Shown here one piece after another: positions 10,207-22,623 of a DNA stretch of 64,000 nt. A program made the translations under genes and the position numbers. Source of the stretch: Ascocoryne sarcoides NRRL 50072 (taxonomy: Eukaryota; Ascomycota; Leotiomycetes; Helotiales; Gelatinodiscaceae); contig KB205949.1 in NCBI GenBank assembly GCA_000328965.1, forward strand, positions 66,587 to 130,586, written 5' to 3'. How positions within the stretch are numbered: position 1 is the first letter of the stretch; the number at the start of each line of letters is the position of its first letter. The notes under the pieces are model-generated. The model saw only the letters and a program-made list of their open reading frames with translations. It ran no database searches and was not told the origin of the DNA.

Positions 10207-13200
10207 GTGAGCCTTGACTGTTGGACACACTCGCTCCATCAAAGTGGCCGAGAACTCAACAGAAGTTCAAAAAAGTCTATCTTGAGAATTAGAGGAGAAA
10301 GGAGATGGAAGCTATGGGGTAACTCATTCCCACAAACTCCTTGGAGCAAACCATTAACTCTGCTTAGTGATGGCAATGAGACGGGCGGGTTGCACCCAGG
10401 TGACCAGGAATTCCAATTTAAAGGTTATCCCCAGCCGCCAGTCAACGAACGACTTGAACAGAGCTATAACTTCCTTTCCGATGAGGATGGCCACCGTTGC
10501 CTTAACTTTGACACAAAGATTTCGCAAATTGAAGCTTTTGTAGCACACGTTGAGAAAGAAAATCTCCCGCATAACCCAGATTTATTAAAAGATGTCAAGG
10601 TCATGCTCAAAACCCATCGAAGTTGGGAGAAAAGCTCGAACGATACGCCACCAGACATGTGCTGCAACGGGCCGCGAATGAGACCCTTCTCCACTCGCCT
10701 CATGAATAGAGATGTTGTTACTGGCTTTAAGCAAGGCCTGGAAGACATTGGACTAATTACCCAAATGAGAGACGACCATGCACCCTTCACAGTAGATCGA
10801 CAGGACGGCCATGTGAATTTTCTACGGGAGCTGCAGAGCGATGCTGGCGTAGATCCAGACTTACTCGATCCAGCCACTAATCTATACTGGAAAGAGTCTC
10901 AAGCATATGATTGGGCGTTGGAGGAACCTTCGTTGATTCCATACTGGATGTATCCCAACAGAGGTATTCTCAAGGCTAGCATGGATGATGAAGGGGCTCC
11001 ATGGTATAACGACCATCCAATACTACCAGCCATGACAAAGGAGCGGCCTGCTCGGGGCTGGGTACCCTCATATCTTCTGGATGTCGAAAGGAGAATCAAC
11101 AGCTTGCTGGAGGATGCATGGGGTAAAGATGGTTCTATATGCCAAGAACTAATCCAAATGCTCCGGTTTGTTGAGCCGTCTAATATTGGGCAACTCCGCG
11201 AGAAGTGGGAGGCTTTTTGTTTGGCGGAAACCCTTAGTGAAGGGTTGAAGGAGGCAGAGGAAGCCGCTAAAACCGAATATAGGAATGCAGAAGGTCTATG
11301 GCTTAACTCTTGCGCTGAGTTCGGGGTTTACTTCATTCTAGAAAAAAGAGATCAGATCAAAGCACCCCACCTGCCAGGCATATTCTATGTATCGGATCCT
11401 ATCATGTCTGACGAGCAACATAATACGCTCGCAGTAGCCAATCAAATTCTTTCAGCATGGTTCACACGAGGAAGAGAAGGCATGACCGAGAAGGAAAACG
11501 ATGAGCTCGACGGTTTCTTGCGCTATTCATTGACGCCAGATATCCAAATACTCATGAATGAGTGCTTCGCTGTCATGGAAAAAGCCGGGGTAAATGATGT
11601 CGCTGAATTGGCAGACGCGGAGAAAGAAACCTGGAATCATCTTCAAACCCGACTAATAGTTGAACAGTTGGCTTGGGAGGAAGACCTCAAGGAAAGGTTT
11701 TCAGCCAATAAAGATGAACTAGAATTTAGGTACATTCGGCCGGGAGAGATGAAGGATGGTTCTGGGAACATTTTGTACCTCCCATGGGAGCTTTCCTCAC
11801 TCGCGCATTTTTCCCCAGCGAAAGACAGAAAGGACCTGGAGGTGCCGCCAGAAGCTCAAAATTTGAGAGATCATATTAACGAGCGTCTTCTGCTCGACAG
11901 ATTGGTGGGACTTGATGACGAGACAGAGGTTGAACAAAAGCACGTGCGAGGGCTCTTGCAATTTATTTATCCAGAGCTCGCAGCTATGTTGGGCCCTTAC
12001 TTTCAACTTCTACAGAAAAGAAGACAAGAAAGCTTGACTCCTGGAAAAGGAGGATTAAGCGATGCTGAACAATCCTGGCTAAGCATACTCGAACCAGAAG
12101 TCAAGCGTGCCTGGGAATTATGGTACGGCGGACTTGGAAATCAAATCAGAATTAAAGTGCCACAACCAGCCCAAGAGGCAGAAAATCCAAGTCGTATCTA
12201 TCACCGACCACTTCCTGATAATAATGAAACAGAGGAAGCTGGCCAAAATGAGTCCAGACATGCTGCAGAGATCACGCGAGAGTTGGCCTCGGAAGAAATC
12301 TCAAACAAGTTCTTTTGTAAGATAATCGATCTTTTGGTGAATTACCAATACCCTGCCCTGAGGAAACTTTATATCCATTTCTTTAAGGCTGCTGGGGAGC
12401 CAGTACCATTACATCCTGATGACATCCAAAAGGCCCAGCTGCTCCAAAGTGAATGGGGGGTAAAGTTCCAAAGATGGGTTAACAGCAAGAAAGGTCGGAT
12501 GATAACTATCAAGAAGCCAATCCCATATCTTGATCCGGATGATGACCCATCAGTAGTCTATTTCCGAGGGCCCAAGGATAACTTTCTGTACACTTATTTA
12601 CCATTAACATTGGAGGTTAAAGAATATCTTAAAACTATGCTAGATTTAGATCTCCCACAAGATGGTAATATAGATGACGGAATATGGGCGAACCTTCCTC
12701 GGGTCATTCAAGATTCTTTTACGCAATATTACAATACGGGCTCGCCAGCCCACCGAACAGTGCTTCAATGGCATCTAGAGAATTGGTTTGCTAAATCAGA
12801 GGATATTCTCGAATCTCCATCTTCTCAAATTACCAATCCCAAGTCTTCTTTAATCGATATTTCGCAATGGACTACAGATATGTCGCCTGGCATCCTTACT
12901 CCAATTAGGACTGAGCTAATGACCCCAAGCAATCCGAGGACCAGAACGCCAGGATTTCGTACAGGTCACATAGATACAGTGCTCAAGGTGAATTTAGATT
13001 TAATGGGAAAAGAGTTTGCAGCTGTAGAGTCGGAAATAAATCGCCTGCTCTCACAAATCAAAGTAGGAGAAGCCCCGCATTATCCTCGGAATCCTGAGGA
13101 TTTTACAAGATTGGTTGATCTGCTGGAGCAGTTTACACCCACAGATATTCAGCAAAGCAAGGACAGAGCATTTAGTCTTGTCGGGCAAATATCTCCGCCG

Positions 13201-16200
13201 CCGTCACCGAGCAAGCCGGCGCTCTGGGATGGGCGAGATTTTCACGCGCAAGCTTCACTGTATGGAGACCAATTCTTGGACTGGATACAGTCTTTGCTGA
13301 AGGTCAAAGGTGTTGTTATTAAATTATCGGATACAACATGCGCCTTAACTGGCCATCGCTTACTAGTCTTCAACTCAGAAATTACAGGAACTGGGGGCGA
13401 TTTTACAGTTACGACTCCTGATACTTCGCATGGTCGCCCAGCTGATCAAGCGCCGTTAATCAAGTCTAAAATCCCGTCGCCAACGCCAGTATCTCCAATC
13501 ACCAGAGATCTCTACCGGCAGCACAAGGACTCCATCAAGTCTTCAGAGAACACGATTAATATCTTATTGGATAAATATATACAAGAGGGTCGGAGGTTGA
13601 ATTGGCATGACAGTGAATTGCTTCTTAGCAATTTGAGACGACTTATGCTGCCTGACCTTCAGAGGCTCGATGCCAGAGTTCGAGAGATTGATAATAAGGC
13701 AAGAGATACTATGCAGTCGCTTACCGCCGATGAGAAGCTGCGCTGGAGTGATAGCTGGTTTAATTTCAATAACGAGTTGCATAAGTGGGTGGAAAGTTTA
13801 CCACCGTTAGGAATTACCATTGCAAGGAAGGAAGGACTAGATGAGCACGAAGGAATATTGGAGTTACAAGTCTCGAATTGGGAGGAGAACCTGCCACCCC
13901 GCCAAGAGGGCCATCTACCATCGCCTGTTTCCGAGCTTCTTGCTAGCTTGAATCGAATTATTTCTGGCAAAGATGCTTTGGATGGGAAGGCTATAGTAAT
14001 GATTGATACTTTGCTCCGTTCTCACCGCCGACCAATTGAGACATTCATTCGTCAACATCTTAACACACTACTTGGGAACACTATTTGTAGGCCATTGCAG
14101 AAGAACCCTGAAGATGTGATATTGGTGGAAGCGAGTCTCACACAAGAGTTTTTTGTCTGGGTAAGGGACTTGATCGAAACTCCGAGCGCAAAGTTGGAGG
14201 TCGAGGAAGTAACCCCAGCGGCGTTCTCGACCTTTATAGCTATTGACGGGGTGCGTGAGAGTAAGGACGAGAAAGCAGTACAGAAAAAGGCAGACGAGGC
14301 TTGGGGTAGAATCTCTTCTAGCTTTTTGCATCTTTCAAGAAAGGATTTTCATGACACCGTGATTAAGATGCGGCAAGGGACTCTGATGAGCGACGAGGAA
14401 CATTATCGGATTCGAGAATTACTCCAACCTATTTCTGAAGATGAATACTTGGCTATGATAGACAAGGTGTATAGATTGAGCAGGAAGGATCCAGAGAAGC
14501 TTTCGGAGGCGGAGATTGCGGAATGGAGAAATGTTGATACCGCGTGGCTTTGGTACCACCTTGGAAGACGATATCCTAAGTATAGAAAGTTTGTTGATGT
14601 CTATCCTGAGGTAGAACCATTCAACTTTCTAGGAACTAAGATTGCAGGTGATGGGGTTCCTTTGGAACCGTCCAAATTACCTCCTCCAAATAGATTCCAG
14701 ATCCAGGAGGTAGAAGTCGAACTCAACAATCTCCTATACCGAGATTCTATTAGCAAATTAGAGGAGGTACAGAAGAAAGAACTCGAATACCTGCTGACCG
14801 CTTTACTTCTGGATAATGTAGTGGATATTCAGAACAAGGTTGAGGAGTTAGAGAAGAGACACCTGGCCTCACTTGGAGCGTCATTTGCTGATGGCATGGC
14901 ATTGACGCAAGCGAGAAGTGCTCTTGAGGGAGCCTTCGATGGGTTTCGCGCTGGATTTGATGCAAGGGCGTACCCGATTTTTCTCGACACATATCACTAT
15001 TCCAAAGAGTCAATCGCCAGGGCAGTGCAACTTGCCAAGACTTGGAAGGAAGAGGTTAGAGTTCCTGGGGGTGGGGAGAGCTTTCCTTCAACAGGAATTA
15101 AGTTCCAAAATCCTGAGTTACGAGAAGTACATGAACTCTATGGTCACCTTAAAAAGTGGGTAGAAAATGGCTGTGAGCATAATGAGGGGGTTGAGCAGAT
15201 GCTATCGGTCCAGCTTTGGCCGAGAAATTTAGTTCGTTTGAAGGACAAGGTTTTTCACCATGAGGCTCATAAGCTAGATTTATCAGCGGCTGAAGTCCAC
15301 AAGTTCCCTGAGAGGGAATTCCAACTCAGTGCATTACAAGACGAGCTTATTCATGATTACATGAACTGGTATTTAAAGTTACCCGTAAGCCTCCTTCAAG
15401 TCCAATACTCACGAGTCATCTAACAAAAGCGTAGTTGAAAGAACGCGAGTGTATGAAGAGGCAAGTAAATAATACCCGTCTCGGAAAGATGAATTATACT
15501 GGAATGGCTGAACGAAGGGGGATTACGAGAGCAGCGATTGAGTTAGGGTTGAACATGTTGGCGACTAATCAGGAGCAACATCGCCCACATGACCGCTTCA
15601 GAGTGATTGACCTCCCGGCCGAGGAATATGAGCTGCCTCAGCCAGATGTTCCATTAACTCTTCCATTAGACGCTACAAAGAGGCCCCTGGAGCAAGAACC
15701 GTTTGAGTACACCAACAAAATGAATGCGTACCGCCAATGGAAAGATTTCGATTACGAAATTGTGAGAATGCGTAAAGAGGAATCAAGTGATGATCTTTTG
15801 TCTCCTCCGTGCAATTTCAATGGACCAATTGTTGCAGCAGATGCTGTTGATGTGAAAGTTGCTGCAAATAAGAAGGCGAATAGACTGTTGCAGGTTGCCG
15901 GCATGTTGACAAAGGCTGAAGCGAGGTATCCGAGGCCTTTAATGCAACAGTTGCTGTTACGGTTTCACGAAGGGTTCGTGGAGAATTTAGCTCAGCCTGA
16001 CTCTATGTACTGGGATACCGTGCCGCTGACGAGGAATGATATTGAGACCTTGTTGGAGTTGACTCAAGTTTCTTGGGATGAGCTCTCTAAGGAGTATAAC
16101 GAAGAGACTTTGGGGAGGGATCTTTCCGAGGGTGATATCTCTCGGCTGGAAGAGTTTGAGAGGCAAATTCAGAAGACATTTAGATTTGGCAGATTCGCGA

Positions 16201-18077
16201 ATGGGACGCGGGAATATGGGAAATTACCGTTTTGGACGCCGCCCGAGGACAGTTTGAGTGATCTTCGTTCGGAGAAGTTTGAGCAAATTCGTTATGACTC
16301 AAGCATCGCCAGCACACAGGGCCTATCACTTGCGGAAGTACAAAAGGCCGTCGGGGATTCTCTTGTAGGGAGTAATTCTACGCCGTGGAACAGTGATGAA
16401 GTCCGCCAGCATCTCAGAGATATGCATACTACCAATAGGATTCAGTAGGTTTGACCACCACAGGTTGAAATTATTGCTAACAGCAAATAGCTTTAATGAG
16501 AGGGAAGATCGAGTGTCGATAATTCCTTACTCTGGTCATCCAGAAAATAAGTATGTCACCACTCGCGACCAGAACGCCTTAGGAGCTTCCGCCGGCGTCA
16601 AGAGAAAGAGGGGTGAATTCAGCGTTCAGTATAACAAAGACGGAAAAGTAGGTGTTCCAATATTCCAGCCGCATAAGTATTATCACCTGCAAGCATTAGC
16701 ATTCAGGATCGGCCGCGATGCGCAGCGGACTATGGTTGAAATTACAGATAGCGATAAATCCAGGGAAGAGTGTGCGAATCCTCAACTGGATGCTCATCAG
16801 AATATCACCAACGAGATGTCTAACATTACACATGATGACCGAGTCGGGGCCGGCGGTACTGCTTCTAGGAAAGATCCAAAGAAAATCACTCTCAAGAAAA
16901 TTGCCCAGGATCTCCTCAAAATAGCGCCAGAACTTGCAATCGATGCATTTCCGAACAATGATCCGATGGACCTGACAGATGCAGAATCAGCGGCCGTGAT
17001 TCAAAACCAGATGCTGCAAGAGCTTAACAATAGCTGGGAACTCAAATTCCCCGTCCATAAACGAGTCTGGGATTTCGCAACCCCGAGGATCCAAGCCACG
17101 ACAAAGCATCTGAACAATGGTAAGAGTATTGAAGTAAGGCCTAGGCGTACACAATTTTTCCACATGAGAAGATTTCCTGTGGAATGCCAGACCGAGGCTA
17201 CGCAAACGATTATCAGGGAGAGTGGACCGACGGTGCTGGAGAAGGAGAAGGTGGCGAAGGTGAAGAGGAAGGCGATGACGAAGGAGGAGAAGAGAAGGAT
17301 GAAGGATGAAGCGAAGAGGAATCGATATTTTGAGGGGAGGGCGTGGTTCCCGTTCGGGGAAACTCCGTATCAGGCGGCATATCAGAGTCATAGAATGGAG
17401 ATGGAGTTAGCAGATGGTAAGTAATTCCCGCATTTTGTTCTTTGATAAGAAGATTTATTAATGAAAATACAGTTCCTGAATTCCAGAAAAAGTCAAGGAA
17501 ACCGAAGCCTGGGCTTTTGAGTAGAATTACAAAACCATTTTGGGGTCGCGATAGAGGCCAGAGAGGCGGCGGAGATGACGGAGATGAATTGCCTCCTTTA
17601 CCATCCCGCTCGCCGTCCCCAGAGCTAATGACAGACCTCCCTCTCCTACCACGTGGATTCAAAGCCACCAATATTTCACTCCCACGCAAGCATTATCAGA
17701 TCAGCAGGGTGGTGCGCAAACTGCCTACCTTCCCCGATGAAAATATTCTCGAGTATTATCATACACCTGAAGAAATCAGATGGCTAAAGGAACGCGAGAA
17801 GGCGATGGAGCTGAATCGACGAATTGAGATAGAGATGGGAAAGAGGTTGGGGGAGGCGAGTTTTGAGGAGGTGGAGGAGGCAAGAGAGAGGCTAGGGGTC
17901 GGAGTTGAAGAGTGGATTGGGGAGAGAGTTGAGGGAAGATATGGGAGGAAGAGTTGGGCGAGGGAGGAAGAAGAGGAAGAGACGGATGAAGAGGGTGTGA
18001 ATAAAGCTGAAAGGGAGCCATGGACGGATGTTCTATCAAGAGAAGGAAGAGAGTTACCCATGATGAGTTACCCATGA
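10207..18077 (+). CDS. Giant modular helical protein of unknown function (C-terminus frameshifted)
   Basis: Four exons join in phase: 10207-15384, 15435-16444, 16491-17416 and 17473-18077. The introns are 50, 46 and 56 bp with ATCTAAC or GCTAAC branch sites in the first two. The product is about 2,570 aa. The true start is unresolved: the frame is open from 10111 but its first ATG is near 10600, so an upstream exon or a GTGAGC intron starting at 10207 is likely. The protein is acidic and strongly helical, without signal peptide or membrane spans. Degenerate modules recur: an (I/L)Nx(L/I)L helix start at about residues 296, 556, 943, 1117, 1248 and 1505, each followed 50-110 residues on by an aromatic exit such as FLDWIQ, LHKWVE, FFVWVR or LKKWVE. 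The end is Lys/Arg/Glu-rich with nuclear-signal-like KRKR clusters. I know no family that matches. A 14-bp duplication ends the frame early at 18077. Confidence 0.75.
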
Positions 18078-18078
18078 T
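18051..18078 (+). repeat. 14-bp tandem duplication causing a frameshift
   Basis: The 14-mer GAGTTACCCATGAT is present twice head to tail (18051-18064 and 18065-18078). With both copies the giant gene stops at 18077. With a single copy its frame would pass straight into the open frame ending at 18442. Fourteen is not a multiple of three, so the extra copy shifts the frame. It is either a real recent mutation or an assembly artefact. Confidence 0.85.
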
Positions 18079-18442
18079 GAGTAGGGCATTATTAACTCCT
18101 GTGACTGGGGGGAATAGGACAAGAAAGCGAGATGCGTTAGATTATGATGAAGATTATTTTGCGAGGGATAAAGTGGCAAAGAAACAGAAAAAGGAGGGCG
18201 TTGAAGTACCTATGAGGAGGAGCAGCGAAGAAATAGAAGGAAAAGAAGACGATATAGACGAGATATTGAGAAAGAGGGGAAGGCTAAAACCTACGCCACC
18301 TAGCACAGGGAGAAGAAGGGAAGGAAAGTGGAGACGGGCGACTGTGGAGAGTGAGAATGAGGAGGGAGTGGAGTCACAGGAGGCTGGAAAGGTTAGCCCT
18401 GGGTTGTGGAGTACAGATTCGGATGAAGGGAGCCAGATATGA
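18079..18442 (+). pseudogene. Out-of-frame C-terminal segment of the giant gene
   Basis: This stretch of about 120 codons stays open in the frame that the giant gene would use without the 14-bp duplication. Its composition (Lys, Arg, Glu, Asp, Ser rich, with KRKR-like and KKQKK clusters and an acidic end) continues that of the upstream exon. It starts at residues SRALLTP and ends DEGSQI. It is best read as the original C-terminus, now untranslated in this allele unless the duplication is an error. Confidence 0.7.
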
Positions 18443-18786
18443 AGAAGGATGGGAGGGTGATTCCACTTACACCTATGTCTCCCGTTGTGGTTGATAGAGA
18501 GAAATTTGCAGATAATGTCTAACTCTCTTTCACGCTTCTTCGCAGGAGCTTTTGAGGGTTTTATGAGAAAGTCATTGATTAGTAGTTAGGGTTTGTCTAT
18601 AATATAAATCGCTGTTAGCGACTTGAATTTATTACCGCTTACGTAACGATTCGTCTTTTGGGCTTGTGATTACTGTGTCTGAACCTCTCAAACGTCCTAG
18701 AAAGAGTAAAATTACTATTTAAATTTCTAATAACACCAATTGAGAGTCCTTTTTAATGTTGTGTAAGTTCCTACAGCTGATGTACT

Positions 18787-20506
18787 TTAATCCCTCTTCA
18801 TTCTGTCAAATTCTCCAGCTTCAAGGTCGGCACTTCTGTATCTCACCATGTCTACCCATTTTACCCAAGGCAAACATCTGGCAAGAGCCCAAACTATAAC
18901 AACACCCAAGGTCAATGGAACGGCAATTACCCAATATAATCTGAAGCCTCTACCGACAAATGGGAGATTATCATCGTCCCAGTTAAACACAGGCATCGCA
19001 AACATTGCCTATTCTACTTGTTAATCTTTGAATCTCAAATATAAATCAGATGGGAAACCTTACAGCCAGGAACGTTGCGGGTAGGAAAAGCATAGTTAAA
19101 ACTGCTATGACCTTCATAGATGCACTGTCTTTTTTGCTTTCTTTTGCAACGGTTGCAGAGGTGGCTGCAAGCTCAATATTGACTTTGGCATCCTTCTGTG
19201 CAATGAATTGGTATACCTGCCGAGAAATATTAGTCATATTTCTTGATGAGTGGTTAGGTGTGGGATCTATACAACAGCTATTTGTGTTTCAATACGCTTT
19301 GCTTCATACTCTGCTGCCAGAAGCAAGTTTTGACAGAAGTTGGTGTGCATCTGGATAAGCTCTTGCACCACTATTGAGTCCTGATAAGTCCTTTCATCTC
19401 CCATCAGCCCCTCAGAACTTGGCCTTTGGACAATCGGATTATACTCATCAATAGACTTCGTCTCCTTTAATATCATTTCTAGCTCCAACATCTTTGCCTC
19501 ACTCCTCATCTTTTCAGCCGCGACAATTTGTGATATAAAATTTAGTCTTCGTGTGGTGGCATGGAGGTCAAAATCTGGCGACAACGGATTTCCAACAGGG
19601 CGACCAATATGTTCATGTTGACCGAGACTTTCTTCCAGCATTTTGATGTTTCTCTCAGCAAATTTGATACGGTAATCTATATTCTCGAGGCCATGGCTGA
19701 TAACAACTACAGCTGTAAGGAGTGGATGTAGGCTTTGGGCAGTGAGCCTTTTGACATCTTGAATGATGTGCGGGATGAGATGGCGATTTTCGTACTTGCC
19801 ATATTTGGATACTAGGAAACCAGATGTAACGTGTGGTGTTTTAGAGTGTGAGAGGGCGAGTTGACATTGGGTATTAAAAGTGCTAAAGTTAAAGATGTAG
19901 CCTTTTGGGTGAGCTTTTGGTTTAGAGAAGGAGGGAAAGACTTACATTCAGATGGCTGGATATATGTCTGATTGGTCCTATGGCAAGAGCGTCGAAATGC
20001 TGTGGAGGTACCAAAGTTATTTAATAAAGATTTGAACTCAACTGGTAGTCCAAGTGATTTCGCTACTTGTGAGTATGCGTCTTCGCTGAAGGAAAATACT
20101 TGTGAAGGATGGCGACCGGTAAATCTGTTTCAGCTTTCTTAGAGTTTTTCATCTTTGGTCAGAGCAATGGAATGGTATACATACAAAAGCCGGAGTCCAT
20201 CCGCAAACCTACAAGTTGTAGTGTTGCCTTCGAGACTTTCGCTAGTTATATCCCGGGTAATGTCCTACGGCAATTAACAAAGGGGTTTGAAAGGTATACA
20301 TGGAGGTGATTTCAAACTTTTGACAACCATGCTGATAAAAGCTGGTCATCTAAGATGCCTTCGTTGCAAATGATCTTTTCCTCTTGACCACCATAATGCA
20401 AGACCTCCAAGTAGCTGAACTCGCTTGCCGAGGCAAATAAAATGTCAACTTCGGCAGCAGCAAGGCCAGCAGGCCAAGAGAAGGCTGCTACGAGCTCTTC
20501 CGCCAT
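18787..20506 (-). CDS. CorA-like Mg2+ transporter family protein
   Basis: Six exons join in phase: 20506-20318, 20264-20185, 20124-19946, 19901-19273, 19216-19064 and 19008-18787, giving 483 aa. The C-terminal third is the CorA-like domain. A long helical stretch (HIIQDVKRL onward) leads to IAQKDAKVNIE, then a first membrane segment about residues 394-411 (KVIAVLTMLFLPATFLA), a short loop and a second segment about 435-453. Two C-terminal helices and a cytosolic basic tail fit the family fold. The loop after the first helix reads FAMPVFNW, not the GMN signature of true CorA channels, as in many fungal CorA-like proteins, so Mg2+ transport is not assured. The N-terminal half is a variable soluble region. 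The first intron has an unusual GTTTGA donor. The start is the ATG at 20506; an in-frame upstream TTG at 20524 is unlikely. Confidence 0.85.
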
Positions 20507-21162
20507 TATGAAAACTATACTCAATTCAATATCCTGAAGTTGGATAATTCATAAAAGTTAAGGAAGTGAGTGTTCGAGGTGGGGGAGGGGGTGAGGTCAA
20601 ATACTCAGCCCCACCTCATCTGCAACAGCATGGATAATCACTGCGCCACGGTTATTACTCAATAGACCAAGCAACAGCTATTGGCTGGCTTATCAAGTCA
20701 AATGAGAACGCTCACTGCGAAGGGAGATAGATAAGGACGATCTCGGCTCAGGTAGTGAATTCGGAACGTAGAAATTAGTTATGAAACCTTCCGTTCATAT
20801 TCAACACATACATTTGCTTCATAACAAGCATCACCCCATACTAGTGGGTTTATTTGAGTCACAACCTTTTCGAAAAAAATGAGAGAGCCTAACAAGGAAG
20901 AAATTTAGTGGTTGGAACCAAAGCCTATTGGATATTCACTTGTTACTTCACAGCCATATGGCTCTATATTGGAGAACGCAAAACATATAGAAATTGTAAG
21001 ACATCATTTTTATACTGTATTAAGGTTAAAAAAAAAGCTTTAGTATAAATATAGTGCTTTAGCCCCGCCGTCCCTGCCCGCCAGCTAGCATCAAGCCTTT
21101 CAAGCTTGTACGTCAAAGTTTCTTTCTAATAAACGCCAGGAAGCTATGATTTTGTCGTGAAG
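20507..21162. other. Gene-free stretch
   Basis: This is the promoter side of the CorA-like gene and the 3' side of the next minus-strand gene. Homopolymer A and T runs occur near 20870-21050. No gene or RNA feature is seen. Confidence 0.5.
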
Positions 21163-22122
21163 CTAGAAATGTATCAGAATATTTTTAATCGCGGAAGGAA
21201 TCACAGCAAAGATGCAACATACAAGCCGATCAGTGCAAGCATCTGTGGGTATACAGGCTATACAGGTGCAAAGCTCATCTGGCTTCTTACAAACTAACCA
21301 GGGGGTGGAAGTAGTGTGAAACTCCCATTGAACGTTTTTAATCATTTGCATCCTCTCGGGAAGTATCGTTGACGAAAAATCCATGACGGTAGATAGATTG
21401 TGGAAATGGAAGGTGTTGTTCCTATAGAGGAGGTCTATGGATTCATTGTACCTGGATTAGATGTAAGCTTGGTTTTTTGCTTTTCATATTTTGGGAAAGG
21501 GAAAGATGTAGTCAGGAGCAACTTACATCTTTTTGCAAGTTTGTGGAACAGCAAGAAGGTCCACAACTCCCCATTCGTCTGGAGCACCTTTTTGCTTCAT
21601 CATGATACGTTGGCTAGAACCACAGCCTTCTTGCTTCCACCGCCAATGTCCCATTTGGCGATATGCTTCTATGAATTTAATGCGCATATTGTACCCCGCG
21701 AGCAATTCATGATAAATCTCTTGCCTAATTTCCCAAGGGAGTTGGAAAAAGGATGATTGTTCTTGGGTGTTCATCGTTCTCTCCGCAAGCTGCGCCCCGC
21801 GAGCCCCCGAAGACACACCTGTAGTTATTCTTTCCAATGGTCTAGGAGCAGTTCTTAATCTTCTTCTTATAGCTCTCCTTTCTTCTCTTCCAGCCACTGG
21901 TCCGAAGAGGGCCTCATCCCTTTCCGCTGCTTCTTGATTTCGCTTTCTTCTTGTTCCATCGCTTTTCAGTTTCTGAAACTGGTTGTAAATATAGTATAGG
22001 CCAATGCAAGGCGAGCAGCAGAAAAAAAAGGCGCCCGAGACAACGGTACCATATATTCTCTCGGCACGGGTCGGGGGTAATTCTCGCCGGAAGCGCGTGT
22101 CTGGATTGGAATTGGCATTCAT
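21163..22122 (-). CDS. DUF7730-like protein with one membrane segment
   Basis: Two exons, 22122-21527 and 21451-21163 (intron 75 bp, GTAAGT...ATCCAG, phase 2), give 294 aa. A hydrophobic stretch about residues 25-45 (VSGAFFFCCSPCIGLYYIY) is a likely membrane anchor, followed by a basic, Arg-rich region. The middle reads FFQLPWEIRQEIYHELLAG and, across the intron, TCKKMYNESIDLLYRNNTF. This F-x-LP-x-EIR-x-IY and C-x-x-M-Y-x-E-x-x-x-LLY pattern is typical of a large fungal family annotated as DUF7730 or F-box-like. The usual remainder of that domain after the STVMDFSSTILPERM block is missing: the C-terminus is short and Cys-rich, so the protein may be truncated or have a further undetected exon. 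Function is unknown. Confidence 0.65.
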
Positions 22123-22623
22123 TCTGAGGAGTGTTAAGTTTCTTGGTAAATAATTAGGAAAGAAGTCGATAGAACTTAAAAATACATAAGTGAAGAGTAA
22201 GTAATGAGAATTCGGTTGAAAGAAGAGTTCTAATGAAGTGAAGTTGGGAATCAAAGTGGCAGTGTCTCTTCGCTTAGCCAAATTGAGGCGCAGATTGGCT
22301 GAGTCGTACCTTTAAGGCGCAAGACTTTCTCCCCATAAGGCTCCAGAGCTTTTACATTACTTACACTTATCAAGGCAGATTTACGACTTTGGTCAGGCTA
22401 CTAGGGTAAGCAACGATCTCAGTTAAAATGAAGAAGAGGGGGGTTGCCTAGCCTTTGGCGAGATCAACTGTGGATGCCTTCAAGTCCAAGCTAGGCAGAC
22501 AACTTTACCTGAAATAAAACTATTCTAGCTACCACTTGACCAAGTTTTACAGAATGTGATGTGTGCATCTTTTTTTTCTAAGCGATGCATAATTACTTAA
22601 GCTTTTCAAGAAAATAAAGATAG

